45,289 nucleotides of DNA from Deltaproteobacteria bacterium (lineage in GTDB: Bacteria > Myxococcota_A > Polyangia > JACPQR01): positions 1 through 45,289 of the forward strand of contig JACPQR010000001.1 in assembly GCA_016190375.1 (NCBI GenBank), read 5' to 3'. Shown piece after piece: positions 1-8,251 of the stretch. The notes under the pieces were generated by a model. That model was not told where the DNA came from, ran no database searches, and saw only the letters and a list, made by a program, of their open reading frames with translations. Both the position numbers and the translations under genes were made by a program. Positions within the stretch are counted from its first letter, which is position 1. Each line of letters begins with the position of its first letter.

Positions 1-33
1 CGTGAGCGGTGCGTGCAATCCGCTTTCCGGAAT

Positions 34-75
34 TGCCAGTTGCCAGTTGCCTGTTGCCAGTCGCCTGTTGCCTGT
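34..75. repeat. Degenerate heptamer tandem repeat
   Basis: Six back-to-back 7-bp units read TGCCAGT, TGCCAGT, TGCCTGT, TGCCAGT, CGCCTGT and TGCCTGT. The units differ only at two positions. It lies in a region without a convincing gene, upstream of two small secreted-protein genes. It could be a slippage-prone intergenic repeat; no coding role is seen. Confidence 0.7.
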
Positions 76-192
76 TCCGGATTCAAGCCTGCGATGGTCT
101 GGGGCGGCGGCGCAAAACCCGGGACCGTGCAACGCACCCGACGCCGATCGGAGTGCTTGCCGGTGCGGCCGTACCCGTGTTAGCAGGCCGAC

Positions 193-336
193 ATGCTTGC
201 TCGACCGATCTTCGCATTCGCGCTGGCGCTCGCGAGCACGCCCCTCGCGGCGTTGGCTGATGATCCCATCTTCTCGACGCCCGTTGCACCCGGAGTTCGC
301 GACGGCAGCGGTCTCCCTGATCCGGAGCGGAGGTAA
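193..336 (+). CDS. Small secreted peptide (47 aa), unknown function
   Basis: The reading frame starts with ATG and encodes 47 residues. A classic signal peptide is visible: a short positive start (MLARP), a hydrophobic stretch (FAFALALA), and an Ala-Leu-Ala cleavage site near residue 22. The predicted mature part is only about 25 residues, beginning DDPIF and rich in Pro, Asp and Arg, with no cysteine. The gene ends in AGG TAA, and its last codons (GCGGAGG) form the ribosome binding site of the next gene, whose ATG is 4 nt after this stop. The two are therefore likely co-translated. No family is recognised; the signal peptide and the coupling are the reasons for calling it a gene. Confidence 0.55.
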   Translation: MLARPIFAFALALASTPLAALADDPIFSTPVAPGVRDGSGLPDPERR

Positions 337-340
337 CAGG

Positions 341-571
341 ATGCGATCCCTACTCATCTCGTGTCTGTTCGTCTTTGGGCTCGTGGCCGTGGCGTCGTCC
401 TGCATCATCGTCGCCGACGAGTGCGACTCGGGGGACTGGAGATGTGACGACGAGGTCATCCAGGAGTGCGTCGACGGCGAGTGGGAGGTCACCGCCGACT
501 GCCTGTACGACTGCGGCGGGTACTGCGACATGGACGTCTACGGCGACCCGGTCTGCGTCTGCCCCCGCTAG
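341..571 (+). CDS. Small cysteine-rich putative lipoprotein (76 aa)
   Basis: A 76-residue protein with a hydrophobic N-terminal signal (LISCLFVFGLVAV) ending at a lipobox-like VASSC, so it is probably exported and lipid-anchored. The mature part carries eight further cysteines (DEC, WRC, QEC, ADC, YDC, GYC, PVC, VCP) among acidic and aromatic residues. That spacing resembles the small disulfide-knotted surface modules common in myxobacterial lipoproteins. The ATG is preceded by GGAGG inside the end of the preceding small gene. The first ATG after this site was chosen because the signal peptide starts there. Function is unknown; a structural or adhesive surface role is only a guess. Confidence 0.7.
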   Translation: MRSLLISCLFVFGLVAVASSCIIVADECDSGDWRCDDEVIQECVDGEWEVTADCLYDCGGYCDMDVYGDPVCVCPR

Positions 572-590
572 CAGCGACGGAGCGGAGATC

Positions 591-1447
591 TCAATCGCCG
601 CAGGCGTGACTCGACGGGTGCTCGGGGTAGGCGCCGGCTTCCCACGCCTCGCACGTCCCGGAGGCGTAGACGTTGGCGCCGAGCGGCGGCTCGTAGGGAT
701 CGTAGAGGCTCCCGCAGTCGCAGTCGCTGCCGAGGTAGTAGCCGAAGCCTTCGACGTTCCGACCGTTCTGGCAGTACTCGGCGTGGCAGTCCCGGATGCA
801 CTGGCCATCGGCCACCGGGTTGTAGAGTCGCTCGTAGAGATCGCCCGGCTCGCCCGCTTCGCGATCGAACCGGCCATCGTAGTACTGGTGACCGGCCGCC
901 GTCGCGGACGCGCGCACGAGGACGGGCATCAGACGGACGTACTCGGTCTCCGAGGCCCAGTACTTCTGCGCGAGCGCCCCGCCGGGGGAGTCGGGAAGTG
1001 GAGGCTCTCGACCCAGTCGACGGTGATCCACTCGGCGTCCTCCCAGCCGAAGTCCTCGTGGTCGGGCAGGTACTGCTGGAAGAGCTCGTCGTAGATCTCC
1101 TTGGCGGTGCGGGGGTCGTCGACCGACGGGATCGTGCCGTCCGGTCCCTGCCCAGGCTCGACCTCGCAGAGGTCGGTCGATCCCCCATCGGGAGCCGGCT
1201 CTCCCCCGTCGGCCGCCGCGTCTCCCCCGTCGCGCCGCGGCCCTCCCGCGTCGGCGAGGGGTTCGTCGTCATCGACCGCCCCATCGGCCCCGGCCGCGTC
1301 GCGAGCGGGATCGAGGCCGGCGTCGGAACCTCGCGCCGACAGCGAGGCATCGCAGCCGGTCGAATGGAAGATGGCGAACGCGGCCAGAAGGGCGAGCAAC
1401 GAGCGACCCACGAGGGACACGACCTTCCACCGGCTTGCAGCTCGCAT
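591..1447 (-). pseudogene. Cys-rich lipoprotein gene interrupted by a frameshift
   Basis: Two overlapping frames on the minus strand together make one sensible protein. The N-terminal part starts at ATG 1447, behind AAGGGAGAG, with a lipoprotein signal (LLALLAAFAIF then HSTGC), an Asp/Gly/Ala-rich linker, and a region containing EIYDELFQQYLPD and WITVDWVESLHF. Near 980-1000 this frame runs into Pro/Arg-rich nonsense. A frame one base back continues with GGALAQKYWASE and a Cys-rich C-terminus (QCIRDCHAEYC, SDCDCGS, ACGD-stop). The junction is a C/G-run (ACTCCCCCGGCGGGGCG), and one missing base would restore a single frame of about 285 residues. It may be a real frameshift or a sequencing slip. 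The family is not recognised. Confidence 0.6.
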
Positions 1448-1760
1448 CGCGCTCTCCCTTCCCGTCACGAAGTTGCAGCCGGCGTGCCACGCCGTCGGCG
1501 TCGCCGCGCCCGCGTTCTAGCGGCGCTCGCGGCTCTCCTTGCCGCCGTGTGCACCATCGCGTGCACGCTCGTCGCCGGGGGCAATCTGCGACGAGCTCGG
1601 GGTCGAGCGGCATGGCGCGACGGCCATGGCGGAGGATCGGCCCGAGCGGAAGGGGTTCTCGCCTCGGCACCGACGGATCGTCGGCGAAACCCGGGACGGG
1701 TCTCTACCGATAACGCGGCCGTGATGCCGCTCGGGCTCGCCTTTCGACTACAGTACCGGC
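1448..1760. other. Intergenic region between divergent lipoprotein and flhB genes
   Basis: About 310 bases separate the minus-strand lipoprotein start from the flhB start and should hold both promoters. A 32-codon open frame starting ATG at 1626 (MAEDRPERKGF) has no recognisable family and was not called as a gene. No clear promoter or terminator stands out. Confidence 0.5.
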
Positions 1761-2807
1761 ATGGCCGAGCGCACCGAGCCGGCGAGCCAGAAGCGGAAGC
1801 GCGAGGCCAGGGAGAAGGGCCAGGTCGCCAAGAGCGAGGAGCTCACGGCGGGGCTCTTGCTGCTCGTTGCAGCGGGCGTGCTGGCGTGGCTCGGGCCGGC
1901 GGCGTTCACCCGGCTGGCGTCGCTCACGGCGCGCGTGCTCGCCGGCGCCCCGGCGCGGCCGATGGCGCCCGCGCTGGCGCTCAGGGCGGGGCTCGTCGAG
2001 GGCGCCGCGGCGGCGCTACCGGGGCTGGTGGCGCTCGCAGCGATTGGCGGGGCCGTCACGCTCGCCCAGGTCGGGCCGTTCTTCGACCTCAAGCCCCTGA
2101 CTCCCCGGCTCGAGCGGCTCGACCCGATAGCGGGATTGAAGCGCTGGTTCTCGGGCCGCGCGCTCTACGGCCTGGCGAAGGGCCTGGTGAAGCTGGCGAT
2201 CATGGGCTGGATCCTCTACGCCTTCCTCCGGTCGCTGGTCCCCGCGATCGCGGGGATGGTCGGCGCTCCGCCCGGGGTCCTGGCGAGCACGCTCGGCGAC
2301 GCGATCGTGACGCTTCTGGTCCGCGGAGGCGCGGTCCTGGTCGCGATGGGCCTCGGCGACCTCGTGTACCAGCGCTGGCAGCTCGGAAAAGAGCTGCGGA
2401 TGACCAAGGAGGAGGTCAAGCGTGAGCACAAGGAGAGCGAGGGCGATCCGCACCACAAGGCTGAGAGGTCGCGCCTCCACCGCGAGATCCTGGCGCACTC
2501 CCGGATCGAGGACGTCCGCCGCGCGGACTGCGTCATCGTGAACCCCGACCACATCGCGGTCGCCATCCGCTACGACGAGGAGGAGATGGAGGCTCCCCAG
2601 GTGATCGCCAAGGGCGAGCGCGCCATCGCGCGGCAGATCATCGACGTCGCCCGCGCCCACGGCGTCCCCATAGTTCGCGACGTCCCGCTGGCGCGAGCCC
2701 TGAACGACCTCGAGATCGACGACGTGATCCCCGAGGAGCTCTACGAGGCGGTCGCCGAGGTGCTGAGGTTCGCGTTCGCCGAGCGCGACGCGGAGCAGGA
2801 GAAGTGA
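1761..2807 (+). CDS. flhB: FlhB/SctU-family export-apparatus switch protein, orphan
   Basis: A 348-residue inner-membrane protein of the FlhB/YscU family, which opens the type III export gate and switches substrate class after self-cleavage. The N-terminus has the typical basic start (ASQKRKREAREKGQVAKSEE). Four hydrophobic segments follow between about residues 25 and 200, then the hallmark linker TKEEVKREHKESEGDP and the cytoplasmic domain. The self-cleavage site is NPDH at residues 261-264 instead of the usual NPTH; the Asn and Pro needed for cleavage are kept. No other flagellar or injectisome gene is visible nearby. The stop overlaps the priA start by 4 nt (GTGA). Whether it serves a flagellum or an injectisome cannot be decided here. 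Confidence 0.93.
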   Translation: MAERTEPASQKRKREAREKGQVAKSEELTAGLLLLVAAGVLAWLGPAAFTRLASLTARVLAGAPARPMAPALALRAGLVEGAAAALPGLVALAAIGGAVTLAQVGPFFDLKPLTPRLERLDPIAGLKRWFSGRALYGLAKGLVKLAIMGWILYAFLRSLVPAIAGMVGAPPGVLASTLGDAIVTLLVRGGAVLVAMGLGDLVYQRWQLGKELRMTKEEVKREHKESEGDPHHKAERSRLHREILAHSRIEDVRRADCVIVNPDHIAVAIRYDEEEMEAPQVIAKGERAIARQIIDVARAHGVPIVRDVPLARALNDLEIDDVIPEELYEAVAEVLRFAFAERDAEQEK

Positions 2808-5293
2808 CGGCGTCCGGTCCCGTGGACCCCGGCGAGCGAAGCTCGGAGCTGGAATCGAGGACGAGCGATCCCGTCGAGACCTGGGCCGACGTCGCGCTCG
2901 CGCTCCCGCTGCGCCAGGCCTTCACCTACCGGGTGCCTCGCGATCTGGCCCGCGATCTCGAGGTCGGCGCGCGAGTCCAGGTGCCGTTCGGGCGGCGCCG
3001 TCTGGCCGGCTTCGTCGTCGCGCTCGGCCCGGCGCGGGGCACCGCGCCCGCCGGCCTGCGAAACGTCGCGGCCATCGTCGATCCTTCGCCGGTCCTGCCG
3101 GCGGAGCTGCTCGCCGTCCTCCGAAAGGCGGCCGACTACTACTTCCATCCGCTGGGAGAGGTGCTCGAGGCGGCCCTGCCGCCCGGCGCCCACGCGGGCT
3201 CGACCGCGCACCTGGCTCTCCTGCCGGATGGCGCCCGTGCGCTCGAGGCAGGCGGGCTGGACGCTCGCTCCGCGGCTCTGATGTCGCTCCTGGCCGCGGG
3301 ACCGAGACCGGAGGCGGCCGTGCTTCGCCAGACGTCGCAAGGGCCCGCGCTCGTCCGCCGCCTCCGCGAGAGAGGCTGGCTCGAGCGACTCGACGTCGTC
3401 TCCGAGCCGGACCTCGGGCCGCGGACGGAGGCATGGGTCGTGGCGACCGAGGCGCAGGCCGACTCGACCGACGGCCGGCTCGGGGCGCGCCAGAGGCAGA
3501 TCCTCGACCGGATCCGGCAACGCCGGCAGCTCACGCTGGAGGAGCTCAGGCAGGTCCACCCCGAGGCCCGAGCGATCGTCGCGTCCCTCGTGGGTCGAGG
3601 TCTCGCGCGGCTCGAGGAGCGTGAGGCCGCGCCCGACCCGCTCGTCGGCGGTCAGCCCTGGCCCGACTCGGTCCCCGAGCCGAACGATGCCCAGCGGGCC
3701 GCAGTCGCCGCGATCGGCTCCGCGCTCGAGGCGGGCGCCTACCAGGGCTTCCTCCTTCACGGCGTCACCGGCAGCGGCAAGACCGAGGTCTACCTGCGGG
3801 TCATCGACCAGGTGCTGCGCTCCGGCGGCGGCGCGATCGTCCTCGTCCCCGAGATCGCGCTCACGCCGCAGCTCGTCGGTCGCTTCCGCGCGCGCTTCGG
3901 CGACGCCCTCGCGGTCATGCACAGCGGCCTCGCCGATCGCCACCGGCTCGGCGCGTGGAAGGCTCTACGCGACGGCAGGGTCCGCCTCGCGGTCGGCACG
4001 CGCTCGGCGATCTTCGCGCCCGTGGCGGGGCTGCGCCTGCTCGTCGTGGACGAGGAGCACGACCCTTCGTTCAAGCAGGAGGACGCCTTCCGCTACCACG
4101 CGCGCGACCTCGCGCTGCTCAGGGCCAGCCAGATCGGCGCGGTCGCGGTCCTCGGCTCCGCGACCCCCTCGCTCGAGAGCTACCACAACGCCGGCTCGGG
4201 CAAGCTCCACCTCCTCGAGCTGCCCGAGCGCGCGACCACGCACAGCCTGCCCGCGGTCGAGGTGGTCGACCTGTCGCGCCATCGCCGCGGCCCGACCGGC
4301 TCGCCGCTCCTGAGCGGCCCGCTGCACGAGGCGCTGCAGAAGACGCTCGCCTCGGGCGAGCAGGCGATCCTCTTCCTGAACCGCCGCGGCTTCGCCCCGA
4401 CCGTCCTCTGCGAGGCCTGCGGCGAGGCGGTCCGCTGCGCCGAGTGCTCGGTGGGGCTCGTGCATCACCGTGCCTCCTCGACGGTGCGCTGTCACCTGTG
4501 CGACTTCGCCGCGACCCTGCCGACCCGCTGCGCCCGGTGCGGCCAGGAGGCGCTCGCGTCATTCGGCATCGGCACCGAGCAGGTCGAGTCGATCGTGCGC
4601 CAGGCCTTCCCCGCGGCCCGCATCGCGCGGCTCGACCGCGACACGGCGACGGCGCGCGGCATCGAGGAGGTCCTGGACCGACTGCGCTCCCGCGAGATCG
4701 ACGTGCTCGTCGGCACCCAGATGGTCGCCAAGGGCCACGACTTTCCCGGCGTGACGCTCGTGGGGGTGATCCTCGCCGACCACACGCTGTCCCTGCCCGA
4801 CTTCCGCGCGGCCGAGCGCACGTTCCAGCTCCTCGCGCAGGTCGCGGGCCGCGCCGGTCGCGGCGGAGCGCCGGGAAGCGTCGTGATCCAGACCTACGAT
4901 CCCGACCACTTCGCCGTGCGCGCCGCCGCGGCCCACTCCTCGGCTGCCTTCTACCCACACGAGCTCGAGGGTCGCGCGGAGCTCGGCTATCCGCCCTTCG
5001 GACGCCTGGTCGCGATCCGCGTGGACGCCGCCAGCGAGGACCGCGCGCGTGCGGCGGCCGACGCCCTGGCGCAGGTCGCGCGGCGCGCCGCCCGGGGCTC
5101 GACCGTCCGCGTCACCGGCCCGGCGCCCGCCCCGATCGCCCGGATCCGCGGCCGCCACCGCTTCCGCGTCTTCCTGAGGAGCCCCGAGCTGCGCGCGCTT
5201 CGCGCCGCCGTGCAGGCCGTCGCCCGCGCCTCGACCGACGCCGCCTCCGGCATCCGCGTCGCGATCGACGTGGACCCCGTCGGCATGCTCTGA
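2804..5293 (+). CDS. priA: Primosomal replication-restart helicase PriA
   Basis: An 829-residue superfamily 2 DNA helicase that reloads the replisome at stalled forks. The N-terminal DNA-binding domain includes RQAFTYRVP and VGARVQVPFGRR. The helicase core has Walker A HGVTGSGKTE (about residues 320-330), the DEEH box VVDEEHDPSFKQED, and motif III GSATPSLES. Eight zinc-binding cysteines follow (CEACGEAVRCAEC and CHLC...CARCG), and the C-terminal helicase motifs include GTQMVAKGHDFP and QVAGRAGRG. All key residues are present at full length. The GTG start overlaps the flhB stop, implying translational coupling. In many Myxococcota priA lies close to def and fmt; here they are 5.8 kb downstream, separated by an accessory block. 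Confidence 0.97.
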   Translation: MTASGPVDPGERSSELESRTSDPVETWADVALALPLRQAFTYRVPRDLARDLEVGARVQVPFGRRRLAGFVVALGPARGTAPAGLRNVAAIVDPSPVLPAELLAVLRKAADYYFHPLGEVLEAALPPGAHAGSTAHLALLPDGARALEAGGLDARSAALMSLLAAGPRPEAAVLRQTSQGPALVRRLRERGWLERLDVVSEPDLGPRTEAWVVATEAQADSTDGRLGARQRQILDRIRQRRQLTLEELRQVHPEARAIVASLVGRGLARLEEREAAPDPLVGGQPWPDSVPEPNDAQRAAVAAIGSALEAGAYQGFLLHGVTGSGKTEVYLRVIDQVLRSGGGAIVLVPEIALTPQLVGRFRARFGDALAVMHSGLADRHRLGAWKALRDGRVRLAVGTRSAIFAPVAGLRLLVVDEEHDPSFKQEDAFRYHARDLALLRASQIGAVAVLGSATPSLESYHNAGSGKLHLLELPERATTHSLPAVEVVDLSRHRRGPTGSPLLSGPLHEALQKTLASGEQAILFLNRRGFAPTVLCEACGEAVRCAECSVGLVHHRASSTVRCHLCDFAATLPTRCARCGQEALASFGIGTEQVESIVRQAFPAARIARLDRDTATARGIEEVLDRLRSREIDVLVGTQMVAKGHDFPGVTLVGVILADHTLSLPDFRAAERTFQLLAQVAGRAGRGGAPGSVVIQTYDPDHFAVRAAAAHSSAAFYPHELEGRAELGYPPFGRLVAIRVDAASEDRARAAADALAQVARRAARGSTVRVTGPAPAPIARIRGRHRFRVFLRSPELRALRAAVQAVARASTDAASGIRVAIDVDPVGML

Positions 5294-5319
5294 AGAGCGC
5301 GCGGGCTCGCTCGGCGAGC

Positions 5320-6570
5320 TCATCGCCGTGCCCCACGCGCCGTGCTCCCCCAGAGCGACGCGATGGGGCTCGCGGTCAGCCTGTCACCGAACGGAACGGC
5401 CTGCTCGCCGCCGTAGAGGACGATTCCCTGGACGAATGAGCGGCCCGCCGCCTCGGCCAAGGCACGCAGGCCGGCGAGATCCGTCGCACGGACGGTGGAT
5501 CTCGCCTTCACCTCGATCCCGACCACGCGCCCGCGTGCATCCTCGAGAACGAGATCGACCTCCTGGCCACCGTGCGTGCGGAAGTGGTGGATCGTGGGGC
5601 GAGCCTCGCTCCAGGATGCTTGCTTCGCCAGCTCGGCGGCGACGAAGCTCTCCAGGATCGGGCCAACGAGCGTGGGCTCCGACGACAGGGCAGCCTCATC
5701 GAGGCCGGCGAGCGCGCACGACAGACCCGTGTCCACCATGTGCAGCTTCGGCGAACGGACGAGCCGCTTGGACCGATTCCCAGACCAGGCTGGCACGAGA
5801 TGGACGAGGAACATCATCTCCAGCAGAGCCAGGTAACGCTTCGCGGTCGAGACCGGCAACCCGAGCGAGCGCGCCACCTCCGAGTGGTTGAGGAGCGAGC
5901 CGGTGCGTGCAGCGGCGAGCCGCAGGAGCTGCCGCAGGCCACCGAGCATCTCGATCGCGGCCAGGTCGCGCACGTCCCTCTGAAGGAGCGTCACGACGTA
6001 CGACTCGAAGAACGCCCGTCGGCGAGCGGGGCGCTCGCGAACGACCGCCTCCGGGTAACCACCCCGCAGCAGCAGTCGAACCAGCTCGACGAGCCGGAGA
6101 CCTCCGTCCGCGGAGGGCGCGCGGCCGGCGAGCACATCATCGACGAAGGTCTCTCGCTTGCCGAGAACCTCGCCCATGGAGAAGGGCCACAGCGTCGCCA
6201 CCTCCAATCGGCCGGCGAGCGACTCGGAGACACGAGGCAAGAGCAGCACGTTCGCGGAGCCGGTCAGCAGGAATCGACCGGGCCGGCGATCGCGATCCAC
6301 GGCGACCTTGATCGCCGAAAGGAGCGCCGGCGCCCTCTGGACCTCATCGAGCACCGCGGCATCGATGCCCGAGACGAAGCCGGCGGGATCCGCGGTGGCC
6401 GCCTCCTGCGTCGTGACGTCATCGAAGGTCAGGTACCGCATGCCGGGCCGGCCGGCCGCGAGGTCCCTGGCGAGCGTCGTTTTTCCCGTTTGGCGTGCGC
6501 CGACCAGCATGACGACCGGCGTGTCCGCGAGAGCTTCCTCCAAACGGGCCCGCAGGTTGCGAGGCTTCAC
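5320..6570 (-). CDS. Stand-alone AAA_14/DUF4143 ATPase
   Basis: A 416-residue P-loop ATPase of the AAA_14 + DUF4143 type. Walker A is VGARQTGKTTL (about residue 21-31), the Walker B region is AAVLDEVQ, and a sensor-like LLTGSAN follows. A winged-helix stretch (LNHSEVARSLGLPVSTAKRYL) sits mid-protein. The C-terminal part carries a restriction-nuclease-like core (GGQEVDLVLED...VVGIEVKAR). Proteins of this family are common, mobile and of unclear role, sometimes discussed with toxin-antitoxin or defence genes. The GTG start is 30 nt downstream of a palindrome (6601-6623) that could be its own operator. It is convergent to priA, 26 nt from its stop, and looks like an inserted accessory gene. Confidence 0.9.
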   Translation of the reverse strand: MKPRNLRARLEEALADTPVVMLVGARQTGKTTLARDLAAGRPGMRYLTFDDVTTQEAATADPAGFVSGIDAAVLDEVQRAPALLSAIKVAVDRDRRPGRFLLTGSANVLLLPRVSESLAGRLEVATLWPFSMGEVLGKRETFVDDVLAGRAPSADGGLRLVELVRLLLRGGYPEAVVRERPARRRAFFESYVVTLLQRDVRDLAAIEMLGGLRQLLRLAAARTGSLLNHSEVARSLGLPVSTAKRYLALLEMMFLVHLVPAWSGNRSKRLVRSPKLHMVDTGLSCALAGLDEAALSSEPTLVGPILESFVAAELAKQASWSEARPTIHHFRTHGGQEVDLVLEDARGRVVGIEVKARSTVRATDLAGLRALAEAAGRSFVQGIVLYGGEQAVPFGDRLTASPIASLWGSTARGARR

Positions 6571-6600
6571 GGGTTCGATTCTGTGATCCTAGCGGCTGAA

Positions 6601-6623
6601 AATCAACCAGCAAATGGTTGTTT
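6601..6623. promoter_or_regulatory. Palindrome upstream of the AAA_14 ATPase
   Basis: Two 9-bp arms (AATCAACCA and TGGTTGTTT, 8 of 9 complementary) flank a 5-nt loop GCAAA, in an AT-rich patch just before the minus-strand ATPase gene. A weak -10-like TAGGAT lies between it and the GTG start, so a bound repressor would block the promoter. Arm and loop sizes resemble those of the palindrome at 37851-37875, before a different ATPase. Operator function is inferred. Confidence 0.55.
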
Positions 6624-6664
6624 TTACCGCCGCTGCGCGGCCCTCCGTCGAGACGCAGATTCTC

Positions 6665-7201
6665 TCAGCCCGACAACGTCGCCTCGCCCTTGCGCCAGTT
6701 GGCCGGGCAGAGCTCGCCCGTCTGGAGCGCGTCGAGGACCCGGAGCACCTCGTCCACGTTGCGTCCGACGGACAGGTCGTTGACGCCCGCGTGACGGATG
6801 ACGCCCTCGGGATCGACGATGAAGGTGGCGCGCAGCGCGACACCCTTCTGCTTGTGCAGGATGCCCAGCGCCGACGAGAGCTCGCGCTTGGTGTCGGCGA
6901 GCATCGGGTAGGGCAGATCCTTCAGGTCGGGGTGGCTCTGGCGCCATGCGAGGTGGACGTAGTGGGTGTCGGTCGAGGCTCCCAGGACCTGGGCGCCGCG
7001 CGCCGCGAAGTCGCGGCTGCGCAGACCGAACTCCGCGATCTCGGTGGGGCAGACGAACGTGAAGTCCATCGGCCACAGGAACACCACCTTCCACTTTCCG
7101 GGGTAGCTGTCGGTCTTGATCGACTTGAACTCGCGGCCCTTCTCGAGGCTCACGACGGCCTGCAGATCGAACTCGGGGAATCGGTCGCCAACGGTCAGCA
7201 T
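6665..7201 (-). CDS. ahpC: Alkyl hydroperoxide reductase AhpC (2-Cys peroxiredoxin)
   Basis: A 178-residue peroxiredoxin that reduces hydrogen peroxide, organic peroxides and peroxynitrite. The peroxidatic cysteine is C51 in DFTFVCPTEI, and the resolving cysteine is C165 in GELCPANWRKGE. The sequence includes the family signatures PGKWKVVFLWP and STDTHYVHLAWR. It matches the AhpC class usually recycled by AhpD or thioredoxin-like partners; no ahpD or ahpF is visible in the window. It is transcribed divergently from oxyR across a 114-bp spacer with an OxyR-type site, so peroxide induction is likely. Confidence 0.96.
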   Translation of the reverse strand: MLTVGDRFPEFDLQAVVSLEKGREFKSIKTDSYPGKWKVVFLWPMDFTFVCPTEIAEFGLRSRDFAARGAQVLGASTDTHYVHLAWRQSHPDLKDLPYPMLADTKRELSSALGILHKQKGVALRATFIVDPEGVIRHAGVNDLSVGRNVDEVLRVLDALQTGELCPANWRKGEATLSG

Positions 7202-7298
7202 CGTCTCGTCTCCTTGCTGGCGGCCTTCCGCCGCCGTTCGTGACTAGCAAGATGCCGCCACGGCGCTGATTCGTCCAAGACAACTTTCGAATCTGTGT

Positions 7299-7315
7299 GA
7301 TAGTAAACGCCTATC
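7299..7315. promoter_or_regulatory. Probable OxyR/LysR-type binding half-site
   Basis: The inverted repeat GATAG-N7-CTATC fits the ATAG-N7-CTAT core of OxyR sites and lies directly against the oxyR ATG at 7316. Binding there would block oxyR transcription or translation start and could activate ahpC on the other strand. The second half expected for a full tetramer site, one turn upstream, is poorly conserved. Confidence 0.6.
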
Positions 7316-8251
7316 ATGAAGCTCGGCCCGCTTCCGATCTCGCTAAGGCAGCTCCAGTACGCGGTCGCGATCGACGAGGTCAAGAGCTTCCGGCGGGCCG
7401 CCGAGCTCTGCCGTGTCTCGCAGCCGTCGCTCAGCTCGCAGCTCGCCGAGCTCGAGTCCGCCCTCGGGGTTCGCCTGTTCGAGCGAGACAGGCGGCGCGT
7501 CCTGCCGACCGGGCCCGGAAAGGAGCTCCTCGATCGCGCGCGCCGCGTGCTGCTCGAGGCCGAGGACCTCGCCCTGGCCGCGAGGCGCCTGGGCGATCCG
7601 CTCGCGGGCACGTTGAGGGTCGGCGTGATCCCGACGATCTCGCCCTACCTCTTGCCCGACGTCGTCCCCGCGCTCCGCGCGAGCCTCCCGAGCCTCGAGG
7701 TGATCTGGATCGAGGACAAGACCGAGGTGCTCGTCAGGCGCCTCGGGGCTGGGGAGCTCGACGCCGCGCTCCTCGCGCTCGAGGCGCCGATTGGCCAGGT
7801 CGACAGCGAGGTCGTGGTGAAGGATCCCTTCGTCCTCGCGGCGCCTCCCGGCCATCCGCTGTTGCGGCGCCGCTCGCCCGCGAAGCTCGCCGAGCTGAGA
7901 GGGACGAAGGTTCTCCTCCTCGACGACGGCCACTGCCTACGCGATCAGGCCCTCTCGATCTGCTCGGCCGCCGAGGCCCAGGAGCTCGGCTTCCGCGCGA
8001 CGAGCCTGTCCACCCTCACCCAGATGGTCGCGGGCGGAGCCGGCATCACGCTCCTGCCGCGGCTGGCGGTCCGCACCGAGACCCGTCGCGCCGACCTGGT
8101 CGTACGACCCTTCGCCCAGCCGGCGCCCCACCGGACGGTCGCGCTCGTATGGCGCCCCCGCTCGCCGCTGGGCCCCCCGCTTCGCCAGGTCGCCTCGATC
8201 CTCCGCAAGGCCTGCGGGGGCGTTCACTCGTCTCGCCGACGGGACCGGTAG
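7316..8251 (+). CDS. oxyR: Peroxide-sensing LysR-family regulator OxyR
   Basis: A 311-residue LysR-type transcription factor. The N-terminal winged helix-turn-helix covers about residues 8-66 (SFRRAAELCRVSQPSLSSQL), followed by the linker helix and the ligand-type domain. The redox switch cysteines C207 and C216 occur in GHCLRDQALSIC with the 9-residue spacing of classical OxyR (C199/C208 in E. coli). Oxidation to the disulfide is expected to turn it into an activator. It is divergent from ahpC, its likely target, and a site overlaps its own start codon. The 3' end overlaps a minus-strand toxin remnant (8224-8328). Confidence 0.94.
   Translation: MKLGPLPISLRQLQYAVAIDEVKSFRRAAELCRVSQPSLSSQLAELESALGVRLFERDRRRVLPTGPGKELLDRARRVLLEAEDLALAARRLGDPLAGTLRVGVIPTISPYLLPDVVPALRASLPSLEVIWIEDKTEVLVRRLGAGELDAALLALEAPIGQVDSEVVVKDPFVLAAPPGHPLLRRRSPAKLAELRGTKVLLLDDGHCLRDQALSICSAAEAQELGFRATSLSTLTQMVAGGAGITLLPRLAVRTETRRADLVVRPFAQPAPHRTVALVWRPRSPLGPPLRQVASILRKACGGVHSSRRRDR

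Noticed and set aside
1761..5293. A wider type III export or flagellar gene cluster around flhB
   Set aside because: No other export-apparatus, basal-body or chaperone gene is seen on either side; the neighbours are priA and lipoprotein genes.
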